Source: JAEUMG01 sp963805405 (lineage in GTDB: Bacteria > Pseudomonadota > Alphaproteobacteria > Rhizobiales > Aestuariivirgaceae). From it: 64,000 nt of DNA. The position numbers and the translations under genes are program-made. The stretch lies in the NCBI GenBank assembly GCA_963805405.1, contig CAWDUC010000005.1, positions 12,469-76,468 of the forward strand, in the 5' to 3' direction. The notes under the pieces are model-generated. The model was not told the origin of the DNA. It saw only the letters and a list, made by a program, of their open reading frames with translations, and did no database searches. Numbering within the stretch: the first letter of the stretch is position 1; each line of letters starts with the position of its first letter. Of this stretch, positions 55,416-63,789 are shown piece by piece.

Positions 55416-56233
55416 ACACCCTTGCTTTCATCCTCAATGATAGTCCGAATGCGGCTGTTCACGACCTCGGGGCGATGTCCCACCAGGGACAGATGGCCCA
55501 GACCCTCCAGGAGGTGGAAATTTCCATTGCCCGCAAGCTCCGCAGCCTTCTTGCCGAGGCTGGGCGGCGCCTGCATGTCTTGCGAGAAACCAATGACATG
55601 GATTGGCACTTTGCAAGCCGGCAACGCACCCGAAACATCGAAGTCTACGCAGGCCTGCCATTGTGCCGCAAGAAACGGGCCGCTGCGCTCGCCATAGCTA
55701 CGCGCAACAAACGGCTTGAGCTTGGCCCACAACGTGTCATTGCCGAGCACCTCGGATGGATACATGAACGCGCCATAGTGATGGATCGCAAAGTCGCTTG
55801 AAATTTTCCCTCCCATCTTCCGAAATTCAATCTCCGAAATCATCCATTCCTTGCAGAACCCCGTCGGCTTGGCCGCCGTACCCATGGCAATCGCGCATTT
55901 TACAAGTTCGGGAAAATCAATCGCCATCTGAAGCGTGACGAAAGAGCCCATCGACAGTCCAATGACGGTCACAGGCGGCTTGCACACTGCGCGCACAAGG
56001 TCCGCGCAGTCCTTTGCCATATCGGCAATTGACCATGGCGGCTCGCGGCGACTTACCGTTCGCCCCGCACCGCGCGGATCGAAGGCGGTGTTGCGAAACC
56101 CATTCTTGAAGTATTCGACCTGATCTCGCCAATCTTCCGCGACATTGTCGCCACCAGGTATCCAGACGATATCTGGACCTTCTCCCTCCTGCATGTACGA
56201 AAGTTTGACATCATCAAGTTCGAGAAAGGGCAC
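55412..56233 (-). CDS. Alpha/beta-fold hydrolase
   Basis: 273 residues. Nucleophile elbow GLSMGS in PPVTVIGLSMGSFVTLQMAI; oxyanion-hole region WIPGGDNVAEDWRDQVEYF; acid in VIGFSQDMQAPPS; His in HLLEGLGHLSLVGH. The sequence RNTAFDPRGAGRTVSRREPP is typical of the haloperoxidase/lactonase-like group. It is the first gene of an operon continuing through the isochorismatase-type hydrolase and the PotDBC-type importer, with a candidate TetR site about 58 bases upstream. Confidence 0.88.
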   Translation of the reverse strand: MPFLELDDVKLSYMQEGEGPDIVWIPGGDNVAEDWRDQVEYFKNGFRNTAFDPRGAGRTVSRREPPWSIADMAKDCADLVRAVCKPPVTVIGLSMGSFVTLQMAIDFPELVKCAIAMGTAAKPTGFCKEWMISEIEFRKMGGKISSDFAIHHYGAFMYPSEVLGNDTLWAKLKPFVARSYGERSGPFLAAQWQACVDFDVSGALPACKVPIHVIGFSQDMQAPPSLGKKAAELAGNGNFHLLEGLGHLSLVGHRPEVVNSRIRTIIEDESKGV

Positions 56234-56290
56234 TAAAGGCCTCCATAAGCTCGGATCCGAGAGCCAGCCTAGCGAACAACCATTTTCTAG

Positions 56291-56303
56291 GCAACAGTGT
56301 ACA
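56291..56303. promoter_or_regulatory. Candidate TetR operator, site B
   Basis: On the minus strand TGTACACTGTTGC resembles site A (TGTACACTAGTGT), sharing TGTACACT. It lies about 58 bases before the alpha/beta hydrolase start at 56233. The second half site is poorly conserved, so this is the weakest of the three sites. Confidence 0.4.
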
Positions 56304-56351
56304 GAGCGCGCGTGATCTGATCGCCCTTGATCAATCTGACCGCCATTGCGG

Positions 56352-57450
56352 CTAGTTCACCCTTAGGTTTACGCCCGTAAGACGGTCGAAGACGAACAGG
56401 TTCTTGGGCTCGATGTGGACTTGCACGTCTGCGCCCGTTACCGGCATCGCCTCGTCCATCTGTCTGGCCAGAAGCGTGACATCGCCGACCGCGACTTCCA
56501 CTAAGCTTTCCGAGCCCAGCGTCTCAACCACCTCCACCGTTCCCTTCATGAGGATCCGGTCAGGCATCCCCTTGTCCTGGAGGGATAAATGCTCCGGTCG
56601 TATACCCAGCATGAACTCCTCCCGGTGCGCCGCCCAGATTGTGTGTCTTGGCATTGAGCGGAACGTGTGTGTCGCCGACTATCGCGTAGATATCCTCCCC
56701 CTTTTGGATAGTCTCGGCGGAAACAAGGTTCATAGCGGGGCTTCCAATAAACTCGGCCACAAAGACATTCTTCGGGTTTCGGTACACTTCCAGGGGCGTT
56801 CCTACCTGTTGGATCACCCCGTCCTTCATCACGACGACCAATTGGCCCATCGTCATGGCTTCCACCTGGTCGTGTGTAACGTAGACGATGGTGGAGCCAA
56901 GCCGCTTGTGCAACTTTATCAATTCGCTTCGCATGGAAGCTCTGAGTTTTGCGTCGAGATTCGACAATGGTTCATCGAAGAGGAATACAGCCGGATCTCG
57001 AACGATCGCACGCCCCAGAGCAACACGCTGTCGCTGGCCGCCCGACAGCTGCCGCGGCTGCCGATCCAGCAGCTTGCCAATTCCAAGCAGTTCTGACGCG
57101 CCCTGAATGCGACGAGCAATCTCGTCGGCTGGAACTTTCTTGATTTCCAGGGCGAAGCCCATGTTGCGGCGTACCGACATGTGCGGATACAGGGCATAGC
57201 TCTGAAATACCATCGCGATATCCCGCTCACGCGGGTGTACATCCGTAACATCGCGATCGCCGATCCAAATCTGTCCGGAATTTGCCTCCTCCAGGCCTGC
57301 GATGAGCCGCAGCAATGTCGTCTTTCCGCAACCTGACGGCCCCACAAGCACCACAAATTTTCCGCTCGGAATATCGAGGGATACTTTATCTACGGCAGTA
57401 AATCCGCCCAGAAATTTTTTGGTTATATCGCGAATACGAACGTCGGACAT
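56352..57450 (-). CDS. UgpC/MalK-type ABC transporter ATP-binding protein (one frameshift near 56640)
   Basis: Starts MSDVRIRDITKKFLGGFTAV at 57450. Walker A is VLVGPSGCGKTTLLRLIAGL, the Q-loop DIAMVFQSYALYPHMSV, the signature PRQLSGGQRQRVALGRAIV, and Walker B/H-loop VFLFDEPLSNLDAKLRASMR with VYVTHDQVEAMT. After LGGAPGG near 56640 the frame shifts; the TOBE part LGIRPEHLSLQDKGMPDRIL to NLRVN continues to 56352. Corrected length about 365 residues. It serves the sugar-type permeases upstream and possibly also the PotBCD-type system, which lacks an ATPase. Confidence 0.9.
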
Positions 57451-57460
57451 GCCGCCAACC

Positions 57461-57616
57461 TTAAGTAACTGCCAGATAGATGATCTCGACGAGGATAAAT
57501 ATCGCGACACACCAAAAGCGCAGTTCCCCGGGCGTTAGCCAGCCCGTTCGCGCATTAATGGGGACGAGAGCCAATTGGAATGGAAGCGCGGCCAACAATA
57601 TCGCGAATTGCATCAT
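57461..57616 (-). CDS. Small membrane protein in the sugar-type ABC operon
   Basis: 51 residues, MMQFAILLAALPFQLALVPI followed by NARTGWLTPGELRFWCVAIF and ILVEIIYLAVT: two hydrophobic helices. Overlaps the preceding small gene by four bases and ends 11 bases before the ATPase start. Unidentified; two such genes between permease and ATPase suggest a transporter accessory function. Confidence 0.65.
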   Translation of the reverse strand: MMQFAILLAALPFQLALVPINARTGWLTPGELRFWCVAIFILVEIIYLAVT

Positions 57617-57819
57617 CGGCCGCCGACGCCCCGTCGCGCAATTACCCAGATGAGAGCGCTCGCCGCCGCTGGAACGCCAAACAGCGTCCACGGGACAATG
57701 TAAAATATCGTCACACCGAAAGAGAGGAGAAGGAGGTTACTGGCAACTCCTATCCAGCAGCATAGGATCCCCCAGGCAACGCCTCCGCGATCTAAATCGA
57801 AGTTTAGCCACCGCTGCAT
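57613..57819 (-). CDS. Small membrane protein (DUF2160-like position) in the sugar-type ABC operon
   Basis: 68 residues, MQRWLNFDLDRGGVAWGILC then CWIGVASNLLLLSFGVTIFY and TLFGVPAAASALIWVIARRG, with two or three membrane segments. It lies two bases after the permease gene and overlaps the next small gene. Small membrane proteins of the DUF2160 type occur in CUT1-like glycerol transporter operons of rhizobia; this one sits in the same place, but I cannot confirm family membership. Confidence 0.65.
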   Translation of the reverse strand: MQRWLNFDLDRGGVAWGILCCWIGVASNLLLLSFGVTIFYIVPWTLFGVPAAASALIWVIARRGVGGR

Positions 57820-57821
57820 AG

Positions 57822-58640
57822 TTACCCCTTCACAGCTCCGAAAGTGAGCCCACGGATGAGGTGGCGTTGTGCAATGAAGGTGAAAATAATCACTGGTATC
57901 GTTTGCACGACGGCGGCCGCGGCAACCTCACCCCACATCGTGCCCGTATGCATCGCCAGGCTGGGGATCATGGCCGGAAGCGTACTGGATTTCCCCGCAG
58001 AGAGAATCATTGCGAAGAGAAGCTCGTTCCAACTGAAAATAAAGATGAAGATTGCAGCCGTAACCAACCCGGGCAGCGAGATCGGCAACGAGATGCGCGA
58101 GAACATCATCCATTCCGTGCAACCATCGAGCCGGGCTGCTTCCTCGATTTCCTTGGGGATCTCATCGAAGAAGGTTTTCATCATCCACACGACCAACACC
58201 AAGTTGAATGTGGCATGAGCAACGATCACCCCGATTTGGGACTGAAGCAAGCCCAGTTTTGAGAAGAGGAAGTACATGGGAAGCGCATAAGCGACTGGAG
58301 GTCCAAGCCGGGTCGCAAGGATGTAGAAGAAGAGGTGATTGCCTGCCGGTATCTTGTAGTGCGAGAAGGCATAAGCCGCGAGTGTACCTGTAAAAAGTGC
58401 CAGCAGGGTGCTCGACAGGCCGATGACGACACTGTTCCACAAATAGGCATCGAAGCCACGCTCGAACAGCATGTTCCAGTAGTTGAACCATGTCGGATTG
58501 TAAATCCAGACTGGCGGCGTCGTCAGGATGTCGGTGCGAGCCTTGAAACTCGTCAGCACGATCCAGAGATAGGGGAATAGAGCAATGATCGCGATCACCG
58601 CAAGCAATGCCCAAAACATGGGAGACGGGCGCCTGTTCAT
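57822..58640 (-). CDS. UgpE/MalG-type ABC transporter permease
   Basis: 272 residues. Starts MNRRPSPMFWALLAVIAIIA with FPYLWIVLTSFKARTDIL, typical for CUT1 inner-membrane permeases. The EAA loop reads IPKEIEEAARLDGCTEWMMF followed by LPISLPGLVTAAIFIFIFSW and NELLFAMILS. Six membrane segments are visible. It overlaps the start of its partner's stop (ATGA at 58637). Confidence 0.93.
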   Translation of the reverse strand: MNRRPSPMFWALLAVIAIIALFPYLWIVLTSFKARTDILTTPPVWIYNPTWFNYWNMLFERGFDAYLWNSVVIGLSSTLLALFTGTLAAYAFSHYKIPAGNHLFFYILATRLGPPVAYALPMYFLFSKLGLLQSQIGVIVAHATFNLVLVVWMMKTFFDEIPKEIEEAARLDGCTEWMMFSRISLPISLPGLVTAAIFIFIFSWNELLFAMILSAGKSSTLPAMIPSLAMHTGTMWGEVAAAAVVQTIPVIIFTFIAQRHLIRGLTFGAVKG

Positions 58641-59554
58641 AGCTCAGCCGCCACCGTCTCGCGCGAGACGATCTTGTAGAATATCGAGGCTATCAGTAGC
58701 GAGAAGAATGCGATTAAAAGGCAAATCGCGGCGCCTATGCCCAAATCCCACGCCACGAAGCTTGTCCTGAATGCGTACACGCTCATGACCTCGGTGGAAT
58801 TGCCCGGGCCACCTTCCGTGAGGACGTGCACGATGTCGAATGTCTTCGATGCATCGATCGTGCGAAACATGACGGCTAGGATGATCATCGGCTTCAACAG
58901 AGGAAGCTGAATGTGCCGGAAGATCTGCCACCGGCTGGCACCATCAATGTGAGCTGCCTCAATTGGCTCCTGGGGCATTGAAAAGAGGCCCGCGAGCATA
59001 AACAGCATCATGAATGGGGTCCATTCCCATACGTCCACCAGAATAAGCGTCGCAAATGCCGTTGCCGGACTGGAGAAAAGGGGCACGCTTTTGAATAAGC
59101 CAAGTTCGTTCAGGAAGTACGTCAGAAAGCCGAAACTGGGCATCAGCATAAAACGCCATATCATCCCCACGACAACCGGAGCGATCATAGTGGGAATGAG
59201 CAGGATAGTGATCCACGCGCGCCTTCCGAAAAATTCTCTATTGAGTACGATCGCGATCGCAAGCCCCAAGGCAAATTCAAGCGGAACCGCGATGATGACA
59301 AAGATGAAAGTCAGCCAAAGCGAGTGGTAGAAACCGGATTTGCTCGAGAGCGCAGTCCGGTAATTGTCCAGTCCGAGGAACTTGCCGTGATCGAAAACCT
59401 CCGTAAGGCTCATGTTCCGGAAACTGTCGACCAGCGCGATAATGACGGGAAGCAACGAGACGATGAGCAGAAAGAATATGACCGGTGCGATGCAAATGAA
59501 CATGAACCGGCGCGCATCCGCCTGAGCAGTCCTGCGCGACAATCGGGTTTGCAA
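58637..59554 (-). CDS. UgpA/MalF-type ABC transporter permease
   Basis: 305 residues. The N-terminal FMFICIAPVIFFLLIVSLLP is the first membrane segment, then SFRNMSLTEVFDHGKFLGLD. The EAA loop is FSMPQEPIEAAHIDGASRWQ with IFRHIQLPLLKPMIILAVMF, and DIVHVLTEGGPGNSTEVMSV is characteristic. It follows the binding-protein gene after a terminator-like hairpin, so permease expression is likely lower than binding-protein expression. Confidence 0.93.
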   Translation of the reverse strand: MQTRLSRRTAQADARRFMFICIAPVIFFLLIVSLLPVIIALVDSFRNMSLTEVFDHGKFLGLDNYRTALSSKSGFYHSLWLTFIFVIIAVPLEFALGLAIAIVLNREFFGRRAWITILLIPTMIAPVVVGMIWRFMLMPSFGFLTYFLNELGLFKSVPLFSSPATAFATLILVDVWEWTPFMMLFMLAGLFSMPQEPIEAAHIDGASRWQIFRHIQLPLLKPMIILAVMFRTIDASKTFDIVHVLTEGGPGNSTEVMSVYAFRTSFVAWDLGIGAAICLLIAFFSLLIASIFYKIVSRETVAAEL

Positions 59555-59583
59555 TTCAGAAATGGCTCATACCCCTTGAACGC

Positions 59584-59620
59584 AAAGAAAAGGGCGCAGG
59601 CAGTGAGGTCCCGCGCCCTT
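59584..59620 (-). terminator. Hairpin/terminator between binding-protein and permease genes
   Basis: On the minus strand AAGGGCGC-(15 bases)-GCGCCCTT is followed by TTCTTT. The eight-pair stem lies just after the binding-protein stop (59626) and before the permease start (59554). It probably acts as an attenuating terminator or mRNA stabiliser. Confidence 0.7.
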
Positions 59621-59625
59621 CGTTG

Positions 59626-61056
59626 TTACTGAGCGTTCTTCATCATGTCGCGGCCCTTATTCGCAGCATCCTTGAGCGCCTCTTCGGCGGTCATTTCGCC
59701 ACGCGCGGCCGCCTGAAGATTGTCGATCAAGATCGTAGATATCTTGCTCAGGCCCGGCGGGTGTGCGCGAGCCACAAGATAGCCCTTGTCGATGATCTCT
59801 CGTGTTACCTGTGCGCGGCCCTCATTGTCATAGGCCTTATCGAACCAAGGATCGCGCTCAGGCGATGTGCAACCCATGCCCTGGCAGCGGAGCGCTACAT
59901 CCTTTGACGCAAGCCATTGCAGGAACAGGAAGGACGCTTCCGGGTTTTTCGACGACGCCGGAATGAACCAGGTCTGGCCTTCTGCGCCGGTCTGATGAGT
60001 GCCCGGAACAGGATAGTAAGCCATCTTTCCCGCCACGGCAGGACAACCCTGCTCGCTGGCATCTTCAAGAAACGGCGTGGTGTCACCCCAAGTCGGATAT
60101 GTGTAGAGCTTGCCTTTGCACATATCCGAGAACGTATTGTCCCAAGTATATTCCAGATAGCCCGGAGGTACGAACTTTAGAAGCGATATCCAGTACTCCA
60201 GACCCTTTATTCCGGCCTCACTGTCGAAAGCCACATCGTCGCCGCTCTTGAATCCTTCGGCGGTGCTAAGCCTGCCGTCGCCCTTAAACATGACGCCGCC
60301 AAAAGCGTTGAGAAACATCTCGAAGTCATATTGCGTGGCAAGATACCGCTTCAGCGAAACTGCCGTTCCATAGAAATCCTCGGCGACCGGCTTGTCGCAA
60401 AGATTCTCGCCGGCCTTGCGCGTGAAGAACTCGACAACATCCCGAAACTGCTCCCAGGTCTCCGGCTTCATGGGCAGATCGTAATTGTACTTAGCCTTGA
60501 ATGCCGCCTGCTCCGAAGTGCATTCATAGATGTCCTTTCGGACAACCATGAAGCGCGGGATGAAGTGATAGGGAAGACCGAAGACCTTTCCATCTTCCAT
60601 CGAGGAAAACGCGAGTGTCTCAGGGATGTATTGCTTGTAGGGATCGAAATTGGGATCCCGAAGCTTGGGATCGTCCAAAAATTTGTACATGGGGTTCACG
60701 AACCCGCGCGCTACCCACAGACCAGCGTCAACCGACGTCACCTCGTCGCAATCGTAGATGCCGGTGTTGTTCATGGCATCAGCGAGCATCTTCTGATTCA
60801 TGACCGCGAGATCAGCGACCTCCCACTCGACTTTGATGCCGGTGATCTTGGTGAATTCCTCCGACAGTTTTTGATATGCGATTGCAGGCGCATAACCATC
60901 GCCCATGCAGCGAATTGTGGCGCCCGCATATGGCTTCGCTGCTTCTGCCAGCGACCAATCTGCCGCTTTGGCAGTATGAAACCCGAGAAGGCAGACCGCG
61001 GCAACCGGTACGGCGGCCTGCAAAACCTTCTCAACGACACGTCTAATCAACAACAT
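59626..61056 (-). CDS. CUT1-type extracellular substrate-binding protein
   Basis: 476 residues from ATG 61056 with a signal peptide (LQAAVPVAAVCLLGFHTAKA). Typical SBP_bac_1 pieces are YQKLSEEFTKITGIKVEWEV, YIPETLAFSSMEDGKVFGLP, MKPETWEQFRDVVEFFT and the late TWFIPASSKNPEASFLFLQW. Such proteins usually bind sugars, glycerol or polyols, but several bind other small molecules. The neighbours are amidases, so the ligand may be an amide. It heads the transporter genes of this operon. Confidence 0.9.
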   Translation of the reverse strand: MLLIRRVVEKVLQAAVPVAAVCLLGFHTAKAADWSLAEAAKPYAGATIRCMGDGYAPAIAYQKLSEEFTKITGIKVEWEVADLAVMNQKMLADAMNNTGIYDCDEVTSVDAGLWVARGFVNPMYKFLDDPKLRDPNFDPYKQYIPETLAFSSMEDGKVFGLPYHFIPRFMVVRKDIYECTSEQAAFKAKYNYDLPMKPETWEQFRDVVEFFTRKAGENLCDKPVAEDFYGTAVSLKRYLATQYDFEMFLNAFGGVMFKGDGRLSTAEGFKSGDDVAFDSEAGIKGLEYWISLLKFVPPGYLEYTWDNTFSDMCKGKLYTYPTWGDTTPFLEDASEQGCPAVAGKMAYYPVPGTHQTGAEGQTWFIPASSKNPEASFLFLQWLASKDVALRCQGMGCTSPERDPWFDKAYDNEGRAQVTREIIDKGYLVARAHPPGLSKISTILIDNLQAAARGEMTAEEALKDAANKGRDMMKNAQ

Positions 61057-61087
61057 CTTGAACGCTCCCTCAGTGGATTTTTTCTTC

Positions 61088-62053
61088 TCAGTCAAACACG
61101 ACACGCGGCAGGTAGCACGAGACAACCCAGTTCGGCCGGTCGACGACCTCACTTATTCTCATGTCGGCACAAACGCTGCACAGCATGTAGGCATCGGGTG
61201 CGCTGAGACCATGCTGCTTTCCAAGAAGATCGATCATCCCTCTGACCGCATTCTTGGTCGCTTCCATCAGATCGGGCCCAATACCAGTGGTCACGTCATA
61301 GCCCTTTGCGTCCAGGTGCCGCGTGACAGGACCGCTCGTCCGAAAGCGCGGGAACTTCAGGTTTGCGCCTTTTACCAATTCGAGCTTGGCCGCGACGCTC
61401 ATCGGCGATTCAATGGCGGTTCCACATACCTCGCCGTCGCCTTGCGCTGCGTGGGTATCCCCGATCGAGAACAAAGCACCCTTCACCTTGACCGGCAGAT
61501 AGAGTTCAACACCAACTGTCAGGTCGCGGATGTCCATGTTGCCGCCAGCGGAGTGCGGCGGAACCGTGCTGTGTTGGCCGGGTTCGGCGGGGGCGACGCC
61601 AGTCGTGCCGCAGAAGGGTTTCAACGGAACCTTGGCGCCCGGTCCGTACATCGCTGGCTTGCCAAAGCCCTTGTCGTACGACCACAGATTCAAGGCAGGG
61701 TCTGGAAAATCCTCGGCCAACAGACCAAAGCCCGGCACGATCGCAGTCCAGGCCCATCCCGACGATTTAAAGCCGAGCAGGGTCACCTTCAAGGCATCTC
61801 CCGGTTCTGCCCCATCAACGTAAATAGGGCCGGCAATCGGGTTGATGCGTGCAAAATCAAGTGTTCTGATATCTTCAACCGTCGACTTCGGCGTGAGTTG
61901 CCCGCATGTCGCGTCGATATCTTTGAATTCGATGGTATCGCCAGGCGCGATCGTGATTGCCGGGGCTCTGGAGTTGTCCCAGTTCAAATGTTGCTGATGG
62001 TTGTGAATGGTATGTTTGCAGCCAATTGAATGCTGATGTGGCTTGTCGTTCAT
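61088..62053 (-). CDS. Acetamidase/formamidase family protein
   Basis: 321 residues. The FmdA/AmdA family is recognised by HLNWDNSRAPAITIAPGDTI, INPIAGPIYVDGAEPGDALK, SAGGNMDIRDLTVGVELYLP and KGALFSIGDTHAAQGDGEVC with GTAIESPM. These zinc-dependent enzymes release ammonia from formamide, acetamide or similar short amides. An unusual His-rich N-terminus (MNDKPHQHSIGCKHTIHNHQ) may bind metal. It lies 24 bases downstream of the amidase gene, in one operon with the CUT1-type importer. Confidence 0.92.
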   Translation of the reverse strand: MNDKPHQHSIGCKHTIHNHQQHLNWDNSRAPAITIAPGDTIEFKDIDATCGQLTPKSTVEDIRTLDFARINPIAGPIYVDGAEPGDALKVTLLGFKSSGWAWTAIVPGFGLLAEDFPDPALNLWSYDKGFGKPAMYGPGAKVPLKPFCGTTGVAPAEPGQHSTVPPHSAGGNMDIRDLTVGVELYLPVKVKGALFSIGDTHAAQGDGEVCGTAIESPMSVAAKLELVKGANLKFPRFRTSGPVTRHLDAKGYDVTTGIGPDLMEATKNAVRGMIDLLGKQHGLSAPDAYMLCSVCADMRISEVVDRPNWVVSCYLPRVVFD

Positions 62054-62077
62054 GGGTGTTTCCTTCCGTTTCGCTAC

Positions 62078-63616
62078 CTACATTGACTCCCAGGAGCCGC
62101 TTGTCTCGAATGCCTGAGACGCCCTAAGCACAGTCGCCTCGTCGAATGCGCGTCCGATCAACATCATTCCGACCGGCAATCCATCAATGAGGCCGCATGG
62201 CACGCTCATCGCGGGGTGCCCAGACGCGTCCAATGGACAGGTATTGTTGATCATCTCGAGCGCGCGCGCCAAATCTTCTTCCCGCGGACACCCGCGCGCC
62301 GGCAAAGGTTGCGCCTTCATCGGAGTGGTCGGCATAATCAAAAGATCGTAGTCGGAAAGCGCTTCGTCATAGGCCTGACGTAGAACACGTCGGAGATTTT
62401 GCGCCTTGGCATAATACCGCCCGTGATAGAGCCGCTGCATGTGCTCGCCAGTGAAGAGAACGAGCTTCACCGTGTCGGGCAGATCATTAGGCCGAGAACG
62501 CCACCCGCGAGCATAGGCTTCGATCATCGCGGTCGGATAATATCCCTGCCAGTTACTGCCGGCGCCATTGCCCTTGATCATAAGGTCCGTCGCGCCTTCG
62601 GCCGCAATGCCGGTCCATATCGCGACGCCATCCAAGTGCATGGGTATGGAAATTTCGGATACGGTTGCGCCGAGCTTGGCGAATCTTCCCGCCGTTATAC
62701 GCACTTTGTCGTCCACGGCCTTTTCGCTCTCCGGCCGTTCGAAACCCTCGCGAACTATCGCGATCTTGAGGCCTTCAACTCCGCTCTTAAGATCCTTGAG
62801 ATAGTCGTTAACTTCACAAGTGGCCTGCCGCGGGTCGAGAGGATCCCTGCCTGCAATCACCGAGAGCAGTTGCGCAACATCTTCGGTTGTGCGGCAGATT
62901 GGCCCCGCATGATCCAAGGTCTGTTCAATGGGGAAGATACCCGTGCACGGAACCAGCCCGTACGTGGGCTTGAGACCATAGACTCCACAACACGCTGCAG
63001 GAATTCGGATCGACCCGCCTTGATCGCCGCCCAGCGCCATATCTACCGCACCGGTTGCTACCAACACGGCACTCCCGCTGGACGATCCGCCGGCTGAATA
63101 ATCGGGATTTCTCGGATTATGGACCGACGCCAGTTGATTGGTGTGGCTGCCACCGGAAAAGCACAGGTTCTCACATGCAGCCTTGCCAACGATCGTGCCT
63201 CCCGCATCCAATATGCGCTCCGCGATCGTTGCATCGATGTCGGGAACAAAGCCTTCAAGAACGGCCGTCCCATTCATCATTGGAACGCCGGCGAGGCAAG
63301 TCGTGTCTTTCAATACGACCGTCCGGCCCTTCAACGGGCCATCAGCCGCACCGCGGACTTCCGCGCGCCAATACCACGCATTGTGAACATTATCGGAAGG
63401 CTGCGGGCGATATCCGGGTGTACGCGGATATTTTACGAGCGGCTTTGGCTCGGTCAGCCTATCCAAGGTCTCGTAAGACCGCATCAGCGGTTTCATCAAG
63501 CCAACGAAGGACGCAGCGTCGCTTTCCGACAGTGTCATCCCGAATTCGGAAGCCAGATTGGAGATTTCTTTCGACGTAGGCGTGCGTACCGACATCTTCC
63601 CCCCGGAAGGCCCCAT
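62078..63616 (-). CDS. Amidase-signature (GatA-like) amidase
   Basis: 512 residues from ATG 63616; ATG 63595 (MSVRTPTSKEISN) is equally possible. The Ser-cisSer-Lys triad is visible: Lys in GRTVVLKDTTCLAG (about residue 102), Ser in GGSSSGSAVLVATGAVDMAL and the GGDQGGSIRIPAACCGVYGL loop. The C-terminus is GHPAMSVPCGLIDGLPVGMM. The family hydrolyses diverse carboxamides. It is the first gene of the minus-strand operon; a candidate TetR site lies about 41 bases upstream. Confidence 0.93.
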   Translation of the reverse strand: MGPSGGKMSVRTPTSKEISNLASEFGMTLSESDAASFVGLMKPLMRSYETLDRLTEPKPLVKYPRTPGYRPQPSDNVHNAWYWRAEVRGAADGPLKGRTVVLKDTTCLAGVPMMNGTAVLEGFVPDIDATIAERILDAGGTIVGKAACENLCFSGGSHTNQLASVHNPRNPDYSAGGSSSGSAVLVATGAVDMALGGDQGGSIRIPAACCGVYGLKPTYGLVPCTGIFPIEQTLDHAGPICRTTEDVAQLLSVIAGRDPLDPRQATCEVNDYLKDLKSGVEGLKIAIVREGFERPESEKAVDDKVRITAGRFAKLGATVSEISIPMHLDGVAIWTGIAAEGATDLMIKGNGAGSNWQGYYPTAMIEAYARGWRSRPNDLPDTVKLVLFTGEHMQRLYHGRYYAKAQNLRRVLRQAYDEALSDYDLLIMPTTPMKAQPLPARGCPREEDLARALEMINNTCPLDASGHPAMSVPCGLIDGLPVGMMLIGRAFDEATVLRASQAFETSGSWESM

Positions 63617-63656
63617 GCTGCTTTTTTGTAATCCGCAGCAGTAGAGTGAACTCTAC

Positions 63657-63666
63657 ACACTAATGT
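63657..63666. promoter_or_regulatory. Candidate TetR operator, site C
   Basis: ACACTAATGT differs by one base from the palindrome ACACTAGTGT of site A and is followed by ACA, giving the context CTACACACTAATGTACAG. It lies about 41 bases before the amidase start at 63616. Confidence 0.5.
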
Positions 63667-63789
63667 ACAGGAATACCGCTCTTCTCACAACATGCGTTTG
63701 GGGGGACGCCGTATCCAACGAATTGCATAGGTTGGCCGCGCAACCTGCTCCAACGGCAGAAATCGTGAGTGGGGGAGCGAGCGGGAGCT
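63667..63789. other. Short spacer before the IS remnant, no gene seen
   Basis: No supported coding sequence or RNA gene between the candidate operator and the transposase remnant. No clear terminal inverted repeat is visible here. Confidence 0.5.
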
